DNA of 64,000 nt, from assembly GCF_000708595.2 (NCBI RefSeq), contig NZ_JARP01000001.1, positions 62,001 to 126,000 on the forward strand, read 5' to 3'. A program made the position numbers and the translations under genes. Source of the DNA: Flavobacterium sp. KJJ (GTDB lineage: Bacteria > Bacteroidota > Bacteroidia > Flavobacteriales > Flavobacteriaceae). Under the pieces are notes generated by a model. That model ran no database searches and was not told the origin of the DNA. It saw only the letters and a program-made list of their open reading frames with translations. Shown in pieces: positions 35,552 to 44,008 of this stretch (its first letter is position 1; each line of letters begins with the position of its first letter).

Positions 35552-36454
35552 TTATTTATTCGTGATGAAAGTAACCGATGGAGCGTTTAAGGTCGCCGTT
35601 GGTAATCCGCCTATAATTCCTCTGCAATAAATAGTGTAAACCCTTCCCGCTCTAGGAATAAAAGCAGCACTAGCTGGTGAATTGGCAAGATTGGCAATTG
35701 TAGTTCCCGTAATTGTTCCTGGAACATTTGTTGGAGAACCAGCCACACGAACCTGCAATTGATATCCTCTTGTATCTTTTGGATCTTGCGGTTCAATCGC
35801 AATGTATTTCTCACTGCCACCTTTAAAGGTTACATTTCTGTAAGTATAAATTTCTTGTGTAGTCACAGGTGTTGCACCTGCAATTGACGTTTCTTTTATT
35901 AATCCTAAATCATAACCTGCAGGAGCAGAATTACTGATGACATTTATAAAACGAATGTAAGCCTTAGTTTTGTCTAAATCTGCAACTGATAAATCATCAT
36001 TTAACTGATAAACAGAATATACTGGAGGCGTAACAGACGGCGGCGTTGACAGCAAGAAACTGGTGTAATATTTTCCTGTTTCTGTAACTATATTTCCGTC
36101 AAATATAGTAACTGCTGGCGTTGTAGGAGTTACAATTTTCAAAGGCTGTGTTCCAGGCTTTATTAAAACATAATTGATTGGAATTGGATATTGCGCACCA
36201 TAACTCATACCAACAGGAACTCCAGTTGTAACGCCGACAGCTGATATTTTTTCTGTTCCTGTAAAATAATTGATTTGAAAATTAGTTCCGTTTGGGCCAA
36301 CTGCCGCATGAACAAATTTTACGTTAGAAGCATTTGCAATTCCATCCTTAGTCTGGTAAGGAGTTTGATCGTTCTCATCACCGCAGGACGTAAACACAAG
36401 AAGTCCTAAAACAGGAATGATTAACTTTTTAAAATGGTTAAATATATTTTTCAT
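35552..36454 (-). CDS. DUF4397-like surface lipoprotein
   Basis: 300 residues with lipoprotein signal (VFTSC) followed by GDEND, an acidic tail of the kind that directs flavobacterial lipoproteins to the cell surface. The mature part has two beta-sandwich-like repeats with VKFVHAAVGPNGTNFQINYF and YIRFINVISNSAPAGYDLGL, fitting DUF4397. It directly follows SusD (27 bp), the usual place of an extra surface glycan-binding or assembly lipoprotein of a SusCD locus. Ligand not evident. Confidence 0.72.
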   Translation of the reverse strand: MKNIFNHFKKLIIPVLGLLVFTSCGDENDQTPYQTKDGIANASNVKFVHAAVGPNGTNFQINYFTGTEKISAVGVTTGVPVGMSYGAQYPIPINYVLIKPGTQPLKIVTPTTPAVTIFDGNIVTETGKYYTSFLLSTPPSVTPPVYSVYQLNDDLSVADLDKTKAYIRFINVISNSAPAGYDLGLIKETSIAGATPVTTQEIYTYRNVTFKGGSEKYIAIEPQDPKDTRGYQLQVRVAGSPTNVPGTITGTTIANLANSPASAAFIPRAGRVYTIYCRGIIGGLPTATLNAPSVTFITNK

Positions 36455-36481
36455 CTGATTAGATTTTTAATTCATAAAAAA

Positions 36482-38104
36482 TTACGGTTTAGAAAACCAC
36501 ATTTCGACAGTATGGTAATCTACTTTATCAGCTCCGATGGCTTTTAAAGCATCAAAATTCCAAACATATTCGGAGTTAAATCTCGGGCGAACTCTGTAGG
36601 GTAACTTTCCATTGTTGTCAACAAATAAACCTCCGTTTGGGGCAAAAGTCATTGTTTTGTACACATTCGTATTATCATAATGATATTTACGCAAGTCTGT
36701 CCAAGTCTCTAGCATTCCATAACCAAATAAAGCGACATATTTTTGAAGCATAATATGGCTGATAGTCAAGTTTGCAGCAGCTGGAACGATATTTACATCC
36801 GTTAAGAAGGCTGTTTTTTCAGCAGCTGTAATTGTTGAGGTAATAGGGAAAGTAGTACTTACAACCGTATTTGTATTTACAAAATCAATGTTAGCGTCAA
36901 TTGCTTTTTTGTAAGCATCTAAAGCCATCGCTTTGTCTCCTTTTATAAAAGCAGCTTCAGCTTTAATAAATTGAATTTCAGAATAAGTCATTAAAGGAAA
37001 ATTCGCTTTGTCTCTAAAAATATATCTTCCCGGAGTTGTAATAGTTCCTGCGGCATAAGTTCCGTAAATATTTGGGATTCGGCTTACGTTTGTAGCAACT
37101 GTTGAAGCTGTAGTATTCAGTGGATTTCCATTAAAAGTATATTTACTAGGATCTGGATTTGCAGCAGAAGCCGGAGCAGTTTCAGAAAGACCTACAGAAG
37201 GAGCTAAAACTCTAGAAATTCTAGGATCTTTAACGCCTCCAAAAATAGTTCCATCCATTGTTCTTACGGCGAAATCAGTTTGACGATATGTGCTGAAGTT
37301 GTTTCTTCCCGGACCGTAAAAATTGATATCGGCAGATACTGTTCCGTTATATCTGATCAACGCATTGTCTGCATTAGAAGCAAGTGATTTATCGCAGTAT
37401 TCAATTACTTTGTTAGGATCGTAAGAAGCTTTATTGATTTGATTATTTAAGTTTCTTGCTAAAACGCCGTACGCAAATTTGATCCATTTAGAACGGTCCC
37501 CTCCATACATTTTATCGCCTGCAGCCGTGTAAGTCTGCGACACATTTCCGTCTGTACGATTTAAGTCTATTAAGCCTTCATCTAACAAACGAACAACTTC
37601 TGCATATACTTTTTCTTGCGAAACATAATCAAAAGAAAGACGTTGTGTAAAAACCTGATCAAAATCAATCAATTCTGAATGATAATCTGTTGCAACCTGC
37701 CAAGACCAAGCTCTGATTACTTTTGAGATTCCAGTAATATCATGACGTTGTTCTGCTGCAGCTTTTTCCTGCAGTTTCGTTAAATTTAAACCAATGGCAA
37801 AATACGCCATTTTCCAGATTTCGCCACCAGTATCACTGTTTGCCTGATAGCCAAAACGATCCCATTCGCTGCCCACTGCGCCAGTTGTAGCAATACTAAA
37901 ATTTTGAATATAACGTCCTAAACATCTGTTGTCAAATTGTAGCCCAACTGCCATTTGCTGTTCGATTGGCGGCATTAGAGCTGTTGCAGAAACATCAACA
38001 GGAAAACTTGGATTTACGTTTATATCTTCTAAATCGTTGCAAGAAATCATTGTGGTTACAAGACCTAATGCTGCTATATATGTTTTTATGTTTTTCATGG
38101 TCAA
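36482..38104 (-). CDS. SusD/RagB-family outer-membrane nutrient-binding lipoprotein
   Basis: 540 residues, lipobox MISC followed by NDLEDINVNPSFP, the standard opening of the SusD-like branch annotated SusD/RagB nutrient-binding lipoprotein. TPR-like helices in the first half (GEIWKMAYFAIGLNLTKLQ, IRAWSWQVATDYHSELIDF) and FIKAEAAFIKGDKAMALDAY near the C-terminal third fit. It caps the SusC transporter and binds the nutrient. It starts 4 bp after the susC stop. Ligand inferred from downstream genes to be murein fragments. Confidence 0.92.
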   Translation of the reverse strand: MTMKNIKTYIAALGLVTTMISCNDLEDINVNPSFPVDVSATALMPPIEQQMAVGLQFDNRCLGRYIQNFSIATTGAVGSEWDRFGYQANSDTGGEIWKMAYFAIGLNLTKLQEKAAAEQRHDITGISKVIRAWSWQVATDYHSELIDFDQVFTQRLSFDYVSQEKVYAEVVRLLDEGLIDLNRTDGNVSQTYTAAGDKMYGGDRSKWIKFAYGVLARNLNNQINKASYDPNKVIEYCDKSLASNADNALIRYNGTVSADINFYGPGRNNFSTYRQTDFAVRTMDGTIFGGVKDPRISRVLAPSVGLSETAPASAANPDPSKYTFNGNPLNTTASTVATNVSRIPNIYGTYAAGTITTPGRYIFRDKANFPLMTYSEIQFIKAEAAFIKGDKAMALDAYKKAIDANIDFVNTNTVVSTTFPITSTITAAEKTAFLTDVNIVPAAANLTISHIMLQKYVALFGYGMLETWTDLRKYHYDNTNVYKTMTFAPNGGLFVDNNGKLPYRVRPRFNSEYVWNFDALKAIGADKVDYHTVEMWFSKP

Positions 38105-38108
38105 TTAA

Positions 38109-41100
38109 TTAAAGTCCGATTTTCAATCCTAAGTTCAAACCTCTTGGTGTAGAAACTACTCCAAAGTCAAAACCTGTTCCTCCAGCACCTCCAGTTGAAG
38201 CATTAGTTCCGTTAACCGAAGGATCTGCTCCAGTATAATTGGTAATAATGAAAACGTCGGTCATCGTTAAGTAAAGCGAAAGATTATTGATGAATGTTTT
38301 TTTCAAGATTTCTGAAGGCATTTGATAGCTTAAAGTAATATCTCTCATTCGCAGCCAATTGATGTCTTTTTCGACAAAATCAGCATCAATAGCGCCAGTT
38401 CTGTAATATTCGTTTTGAACACTTGGTCTTACCGGAATATTATTTTGTGTCGGAGTAGCCGAATTTTCTAGACCATCTCTCAATACACCTTTTACAATTC
38501 TGGTTTGATCACGGTCTAATGTTTTAGTAGACAATCCGTTTTGATATAAATAGAATTCGGTTGCATTGTAAATATCGCCGCCTTTTCTAATGTCTAACAA
38601 GAAAGATAAAGCAAGGTTTTTGTATGTAAATGTATTTTGTAAACCAAGCATAAAATCTGGATTTCGGTCTCCAATAATTTTAAAGTTTGGATCTTTTAAA
38701 GCAAATCCTGTATTGGGGTCAATTAAAGGTTCGCCGGCATTATTTCTTAAATAATCATTTCCAGTTAAAGTTGTCAGCGGATTTCCAACTGTTACCCCGC
38801 CGCGAACATTTCCGTAAAGCCAAGTATCTGAAACATAATATTCAGAAACTACAGAAGGAAGATTTAATAATTTCGAACGCGTTTTGCTGAAGTTCGCACT
38901 AACATTCCAAGAGAAATTATCTTTTTGAATTGGAGTTCCGTTTAAAGTAACCTCTAAACCTTGGTTTTGTAAATCTCCAAAGTTTGCAGAAGTTACAACG
39001 AATCCAGTTCCGTAGCTTAAACGCATATTTTTAAGAATAGGATCGATTGTTTTGGTACTGTAAACCGCAACGTCTAATCCAACTCGGTTTTTAAAGAATT
39101 TTAATTCTGTACCTAATTCAAATGATTTACGGAATTCTGGTTTCAAATTCGGATTTGCGCCCGTAACACCATACGCATAACCTCCATCGGTAGTCAATTG
39201 CGGATTAAAAACTGGTTCTGCAGAATAAGGCGAAGGAATATTTGCTGCTTCAGCATAAGAAGCTCTCAATTTACCGTAAGAAAGAATTTCTTTGTCTTTC
39301 AATCCGTTTAGGTTGGTAAAAACAAAACTCGTTGAAACAGAAGGATAGAAAAACGGATCTGGTAATACAGAAGTCCAGTCTTCACGTCCAGTTAAAGTTA
39401 AATAAACAATTTTGTCATAATCTAAACTCATCTCAGAAAAGAAACCAATGATTCTGCTTTGAATAATTCTCTCTTGTGATCTTTGCGTTGTAGCATCCGT
39501 ATTATTGATCGAGTAGAAGTTAGGGTCAAAAAATCGGCTTCCTGTTGTAGATAATATTTTATAATCATTATCGTTAACCGAATTACCTACCATAAGTTTG
39601 GTATTGAACTTTCCGAAAGATTTTTTAGCTGTAACTAATAAAGTCGTGTTTAAATTACTTGTATTAGAATAGTAAGATTCAATATAACCGCCAGAAGAAA
39701 TTCCCGCGGCAGATTCAGGGTGAATGGCTCTGTAACCTTGAGCAGAATTGACATCCCAGCCCACACGTCCAGTCAAATTAAGCCAAGAATACGGATCGTA
39801 AACTAAGCCAACATTGGTTATAAAACGATTATTAAAATCTTCAGATAAATTTTTGTTTACCTCCCAATATGGATTATCGGTTTCTGTATCTAGTGCACCG
39901 CTTGTTATTTTTCGTCTTGTTCCGTCAGGATTTAGATAAACACTTGCATCATCATTTGCCGGCCAAGTTAATAATGAAAGCAGATAACCTGCATTTGTTA
40001 CTCCTGGAATCTGTACAGCAGACCCAGCCCCTTTTGCTGCTTTTTGATTGTCTGATTTTGTAAAATTAAAACTAGCCTCAGATCTTAATTTTGAAGATAA
40101 TTTTGCAGTTGCATTCAAATTAGCAGTCAAACGGCTGTATCCAGTATTCGGAACAACCCCTTCTTGCTCTAAGTTCGCAATAGACAAACGGTATGAAGTA
40201 GTTTCTGTACCCGCTTCAAACGACAAATTATGATTGGTTGAAACTCCAGTTTGAAAGAAATTTTCAACATTATTATAAAATTTAGTTCCCGGTTCGTAAG
40301 CAGTTCCAAATTGTCTTCTGTAATCTGGATTGTTTACGCCGTCAGAACCTCTTTGATATACTTTTTGAGTTTCTGGAAAACGGTATAAATTGTCGAATCT
40401 TGTGTTGGTAGAGTAGGTAAGTCTGCCCACTCCTTTTTTGCCTTTTTTAGTGGTAATCACGATTGCACCGTTTCCAGCCTGCATTCCGTAAAGTGCTGCC
40501 GCTTCAGGGCCTTTTAAGATAACCACAGATTCGATATCGTCTGGGTTAATATCGGCACCTCTGTTGGTGTAATCCTGCGTTCTGTTAGGAGCATCAGAAA
40601 TCGTTAAACCTTGGTTCATTGTTTCGTTGCTGACTGGTAATCCGTCAACAACATACAAAGGTGAGTTGCTGCCGCTAAGCGAATTTACACCTCTTAACTG
40701 AATCGCAGCAGAAGCTCCTGGAGCACCAGAAGTGCTGGTAACAGTCAAACCTGCAACACGGCCTTGAAGTGCAGTTGCAAAGTTCGGACGCTGTGTGTCT
40801 GCGATTTCTTTACCTTTTACTTCTTGTACAGCATATCCTAAAGAAGATTTGTTGCGCACAATTCCCATAGCACCTACAATTGTTACATTGTTTAAGGTTT
40901 GGGCACTTTCAGAAATAACGATTTTTAAATCGGTTCCGTTTACAATAACTTCTTTGGTGTTAAACCCGATATAAGAGACTAAAAGAATATCTCCTTGACG
41001 CGCTTTGATAGAGAAAGTTCCATCAGATCCCGTTGAGGTTTGATCTTTAGTGCCTTGAACGAGTATGTTCGCGCCTGGAAGCGTGTTGCCGCCGCCATCT

Positions 41101-41189
41101 GTTACCTTACCTTTTACTGTGGTGTTTTGGGAATAACCTGCGAGCATTCCAAAAAAGAAAAGTAGAAGAATTAAATACTTTTTTTTCAT
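38109..41189 (-). CDS. SusC/RagA-family TonB-dependent transporter
   Basis: 1026 residues. Signal peptide to about 20, then a carboxypeptidase-regulatory-like domain (TTVKGKVTDGGGNTLPGANI to IVING region, about 22-105), a plug domain (LQGRVAGLTVTSTSGAPGAS, about 140-160; SVVILKGPEAAALYG) and a 22-strand barrel ending in GLNLGLKIGL. It takes up oligomers across the outer membrane with energy from TonB. First gene of the minus-strand run; the divergent DeoR gene and operator-like sequences lie upstream. Confidence 0.94.
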   Translation of the reverse strand: MKKKYLILLLFFFGMLAGYSQNTTVKGKVTDGGGNTLPGANILVQGTKDQTSTGSDGTFSIKARQGDILLVSYIGFNTKEVIVNGTDLKIVISESAQTLNNVTIVGAMGIVRNKSSLGYAVQEVKGKEIADTQRPNFATALQGRVAGLTVTSTSGAPGASAAIQLRGVNSLSGSNSPLYVVDGLPVSNETMNQGLTISDAPNRTQDYTNRGADINPDDIESVVILKGPEAAALYGMQAGNGAIVITTKKGKKGVGRLTYSTNTRFDNLYRFPETQKVYQRGSDGVNNPDYRRQFGTAYEPGTKFYNNVENFFQTGVSTNHNLSFEAGTETTSYRLSIANLEQEGVVPNTGYSRLTANLNATAKLSSKLRSEASFNFTKSDNQKAAKGAGSAVQIPGVTNAGYLLSLLTWPANDDASVYLNPDGTRRKITSGALDTETDNPYWEVNKNLSEDFNNRFITNVGLVYDPYSWLNLTGRVGWDVNSAQGYRAIHPESAAGISSGGYIESYYSNTSNLNTTLLVTAKKSFGKFNTKLMVGNSVNDNDYKILSTTGSRFFDPNFYSINNTDATTQRSQERIIQSRIIGFFSEMSLDYDKIVYLTLTGREDWTSVLPDPFFYPSVSTSFVFTNLNGLKDKEILSYGKLRASYAEAANIPSPYSAEPVFNPQLTTDGGYAYGVTGANPNLKPEFRKSFELGTELKFFKNRVGLDVAVYSTKTIDPILKNMRLSYGTGFVVTSANFGDLQNQGLEVTLNGTPIQKDNFSWNVSANFSKTRSKLLNLPSVVSEYYVSDTWLYGNVRGGVTVGNPLTTLTGNDYLRNNAGEPLIDPNTGFALKDPNFKIIGDRNPDFMLGLQNTFTYKNLALSFLLDIRKGGDIYNATEFYLYQNGLSTKTLDRDQTRIVKGVLRDGLENSATPTQNNIPVRPSVQNEYYRTGAIDADFVEKDINWLRMRDITLSYQMPSEILKKTFINNLSLYLTMTDVFIITNYTGADPSVNGTNASTGGAGGTGFDFGVVSTPRGLNLGLKIGL

Positions 41190-41244
41190 AAGGGTTAATT
41201 GTTTTGGTTAGAGACTTGAAATGTATAAATAATTTTTAAAAAAA

Positions 41245-41260
41245 ATGCAACATTATGTGG
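41245..41260. promoter_or_regulatory. Operator candidate 1 in the susC-deoR divergent region
   Basis: ATGCAACATTATGTGG matches ATGCATTTTTATGCGG at 42165-42180 in 12 of 16 positions. It lies 40 bp, about four helical turns, from the site at 41285-41300, with a TAGAATTTG sequence on the minus strand between the two. Likely bound by the DeoR protein encoded next to it; inferred. Confidence 0.45.
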
Positions 41261-41284
41261 TATTTATACAAATTCTATTCAATA

Positions 41285-41300
41285 ATGCATAAAAACGCAT
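41285..41300. promoter_or_regulatory. Operator candidate 2 in the susC-deoR divergent region
   Basis: ATGCATAAAAACGCAT contains GCATAAAAACGCAT, which matches the reverse complement of the site at 42165-42180 in 13 of 14 positions. It lies between the divergent susC and deoR genes, as expected for an autoregulated DeoR operator. Confidence 0.55.
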
Positions 41301-41379
41301 AATTTCTTTTCAATTAATTGGGAATATGTAAATCGTAAAAAGTTTCATTTAGCACATTTTCATAACTGCGATGTTTTTC

Positions 41380-41387
41380 TAAATTTG
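41380..41387 (+). promoter_or_regulatory. Candidate -7 box TAAATTTG of deoR
   Basis: TAAATTTG matches TAnnTTTG and lies 16 bp before the deoR ATG. A TTG -33 element is not clear, so the call is weak. Confidence 0.35.
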
Positions 41388-41403
41388 TAAAAAAGAAGAT
41401 CGT

Positions 41404-42153
41404 ATGCTCAAAAAGGAAAGACAGCAATTTATTATGAATAAATTTCAACAGGCCGAAAGAATAAATACGATCGACTTAGCTTTAGAATTGAATATTTCTG
41501 AAGATACCATTCGCAGAGATTTTATTGAATTAAATGATAAAGGGCTAATAAATAAAGTGTATGGTGGTGCATTTTTAGCCAAAAACAATCATAAAAATGT
41601 TTTTGATATTACTATTGTAAATGAAGACAAGAAAATAAGTGTGGCTAAAAAAGCACTTTCTTTTTTGAGTGAAGGACAAGTAATTATTATGAGCGGCGGA
41701 ACAACAAATTTGACTTTCTGCAAACTCATTCCAATAAATTTTACCGCCACAATTTATACGTATAGTCTCCCGATTGCGATGCAGTTATCGCAGCATCCTA
41801 ATATCGAATTGATTTTTATTGGAGGAAAATTGCAAAAACAGGCAATGGTAACCATTGGTATCGATGTGGTTCAGGTACTCTCTAAAATCAAGGCTGATAT
41901 ATGTTTTATGGGTGTCAGCAGTATCGATGTAAATCAAGGTCTTACCGAAATGGGTTACGAAGTTTCAGTAATTAAAAAAGAGATGATTAAAGCGTCAGAC
42001 AAGGTAATAGCGCTTTTAACCTCTGAAAAAATGAACAGCAAAATGCCTCATAAAGTTTGCGATCTTGATAAGCTTTATGCTCTGGTAACCGACTTAAATG
42101 TTGCAAGTCCTAAAATCCAGAATTTTCTTGATTCTGGAATTAAAGTGTTGTAG
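41404..42153 (+). CDS. DeoR/GlpR-family transcriptional regulator
   Basis: 249 residues. N-terminal DeoR HTH: LKKERQQFIMNKFQQAERIN, LALELNISEDTIRRDFIEL, GLINKVYGGAF. The C-terminal DeoRC sensor domain has VIIMSGGTTNLTFCKLIP and DICFMGVSSIDVNQGLTEMG. Regulators of this family are released from DNA by phosphorylated sugars. Divergent from susC, it is the likely switch of the murein locus, perhaps sensing MurNAc-6-P or GlcNAc-6-P; the effector is inferred. Confidence 0.9.
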   Translation: MLKKERQQFIMNKFQQAERINTIDLALELNISEDTIRRDFIELNDKGLINKVYGGAFLAKNNHKNVFDITIVNEDKKISVAKKALSFLSEGQVIIMSGGTTNLTFCKLIPINFTATIYTYSLPIAMQLSQHPNIELIFIGGKLQKQAMVTIGIDVVQVLSKIKADICFMGVSSIDVNQGLTEMGYEVSVIKKEMIKASDKVIALLTSEKMNSKMPHKVCDLDKLYALVTDLNVASPKIQNFLDSGIKVL

Positions 42154-42164
42154 GTTAGGTATAA

Positions 42165-42180
42165 ATGCATTTTTATGCGG
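42165..42180. promoter_or_regulatory. Operator candidate 3 downstream of deoR
   Basis: ATGCATTTTTATGCGG lies 12 bp after the deoR stop and 91 bp before lemA. Its reverse complement shares GCATAAAAA(C/T)GCAT with the site at 41285-41300. It could allow looping across the regulator gene or control of lemA. Confidence 0.45.
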
Positions 42181-42270
42181 TTTTTACTAATGTGATATAT
42201 CTGACAAAAAAAATAAAAACTTATTTCCTTTTCTATATATTTGCTTTCAAACCAGTTAAATTTTTAAGTT

Positions 42271-42825
42271 ATGATTATAATTATAATCCTTGGTGTTTTT
42301 ATAGCAATTGGCGTATTTATTTATAATTCTCTTATAGAAAAAAGAAATCACGTAACCAATGCTTATTCAGCTATTGATGTAATGTTGAAAAAACGTTTTG
42401 ATTTAATTCCGAATCTTGTTGAGGTTGTCAAACAATACACTAATTACGAACAAAGTACTTTAACTAAAATTGTAGAACTTCGTGCAAAAGCAGGTTCAGT
42501 TTCGCTTACAGATACTGAAAAAGCAAGTTTAGATACTGAATTAAGTACGGCGGTAAAAGGTTTAATGGTAACTGTTGAAAATTATCCAGATTTAAAAGCC
42601 AATACAAATTTCTTGAATTTGCAATCTACTTGGACAGAAAGCGAAGAACAAATTGCTGCTGCAAGAAGAACTTATAACGCTTCGGTTACGAGTTATAATA
42701 ATGCTATCATGATGTTTCCTGGAAATATGTTTGCAGGGATGCTCAATTATACTAAAATTGATGTGCTGGAAACACCAGAAGAAGAGCGTAAAAATATTAG
42801 TGCAAAAGAGCTTTTCAATAATTAA
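42271..42825 (+). CDS. lemA: LemA-family membrane protein
   Basis: 184 residues. One N-terminal membrane helix (about 2-20) and then the LemA helical domain: NHVTNAYSAIDVMLKKRFDLI, PNLVEVVKQYTNYEQSTLTK, and ENYPDLKANTNFLNLQ, with a conserved final part AARRTYNASVTSYNNAIMMF. Function of LemA is poorly known. Its stop overlaps the next start by one base (TAATG), so the two are translationally coupled. Confidence 0.92.
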   Translation: MIIIIILGVFIAIGVFIYNSLIEKRNHVTNAYSAIDVMLKKRFDLIPNLVEVVKQYTNYEQSTLTKIVELRAKAGSVSLTDTEKASLDTELSTAVKGLMVTVENYPDLKANTNFLNLQSTWTESEEQIAAARRTYNASVTSYNNAIMMFPGNMFAGMLNYTKIDVLETPEEERKNISAKELFNN

Positions 42826-43781
42826 TGGATTCAGAAATTACCCATAATACAGCCTTGCAAGAGGTTTTGAATACATTAGAAGTTGATCGTAAAAAAATAG
42901 CAGATACTCACACAACATGCTACATATTATTTGGTCTTGCGGTTGTAATCTTAATTGTTGGTCTTCTGATCAGCTTTCCGACTTTAGGAATTTTAGGCGG
43001 TTTAGTGCCTGCACTTATAGGGATTATCATGTATTACATGATTGATGACGATGTTGTACAATACAAAACGACTTATAAAACAAATGTTGTTGCATCGGCA
43101 TTAAAAGGAATAAACGAAACTTTAACGATTACGCCTCAAAGCGGACTTCCAGAATATGAATTTATAAGTTCTGAACTTTTTACAACCGATCCTGATCGCT
43201 ATAAAACCCAAGATTTAGTAAGCGGAAAAGCAGATAAAACTTCTTTTTGGTTTGCCGAAGTTCATGCCGAATACAAAACCGAAACTCGCACTAAAAACGG
43301 AACGCGTACAGAATGGCATACGATTTTTAAAGGAATTGTTTTTGTGGCCGATTTTAATAAAAACTTTGAAGTTTCGACGGTTGTTCGCCCAAAAGGTGTA
43401 GGCGCAGCAATTGGCGCGTGGTTTTCTAAAAACGTTTTCAGTTTTGGAAATACCGAAGTTATTCAACTAGAAAACACCATTTTTGATGATATTTTTGTCA
43501 CGTATTCCAAAAACCAAATCGAAGCGAGATACATTTTAACGCCCGCAATGATGGAAAGAATTCTGAATTTAAACAACAAATCAGAAGATACCATTTCGCT
43601 CTCGTTTATAAATTCTAAAATGTATGTTGCTTTTCCGTTAAGCACCAATTACTTTGAACCGCCAATTCATTCTTCGCTTTTAGTTCCAGATTTGCTTACC
43701 GACGATCTTTCGATAGTTCAGTTCATGCATGATATTGTGCATGAACTGGATTTGAATACTAGGATTTGGGGGAAGGAGTAG
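42825..43781 (+). CDS. DUF3137 membrane protein, LemA partner
   Basis: 318 residues. Two adjacent membrane helices (about 30-50 and 54-72) are followed by a soluble domain with FWFAEVHAEYKTETR, the DUF3137 pattern. DUF3137 proteins often follow lemA, and here they share a TAATG junction. Role unknown; probably a membrane complex with LemA. A strong terminator follows 34 bp downstream. Confidence 0.8.
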   Translation: MDSEITHNTALQEVLNTLEVDRKKIADTHTTCYILFGLAVVILIVGLLISFPTLGILGGLVPALIGIIMYYMIDDDVVQYKTTYKTNVVASALKGINETLTITPQSGLPEYEFISSELFTTDPDRYKTQDLVSGKADKTSFWFAEVHAEYKTETRTKNGTRTEWHTIFKGIVFVADFNKNFEVSTVVRPKGVGAAIGAWFSKNVFSFGNTEVIQLENTIFDDIFVTYSKNQIEARYILTPAMMERILNLNNKSEDTISLSFINSKMYVAFPLSTNYFEPPIHSSLLVPDLLTDDLSIVQFMHDIVHELDLNTRIWGKE

Positions 43782-43815
43782 AAATTAGAAATAATATGCT
43801 CTTGAAATAAGAGTA

Positions 43816-43853
43816 AAAAAAGCGCAATAGTTTTTAGACTTTTGCGCTTTTTT
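43816..43853. terminator. Terminator hairpin after lemA operon
   Basis: A perfect 12-bp stem AAAAAAGCGCAA (43816-43827) / TTGCGCTTTTTT (43842-43853) with a 14-base loop. A/T runs on both sides allow it to work for both strands. Confidence 0.85.
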
Positions 43854-43966
43854 AATTTATGTAAGTTTTGTTAATACTGTGCGAAGTTTCCCGATTTCTT
43901 ACACGTTACAACGAGCAATTACTTGAAAGTATCGTTCTTCAACTTTATTAAAAAGTTTAGATGTTT

Positions 43967-44002
43967 CGCACTCTGCGAAGTCAGGATACTTCGTAGAGTG
44001 CG
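43967..44002. repeat. Long hairpin between convergent genes
   Basis: CGCACTCTGCGAAGT (43967-43981) pairs with ACTTCGTAGAGTGCG (43988-44002) over 15 positions with one G-T pair, loop of 6. It ends 7 bp before the stop of the lipoprotein gene at 44009. No T-run follows, so it looks like a dispersed palindromic repeat or a processing hairpin rather than a classic terminator. Confidence 0.55.
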
Positions 44003-44008
44003 AGATAA

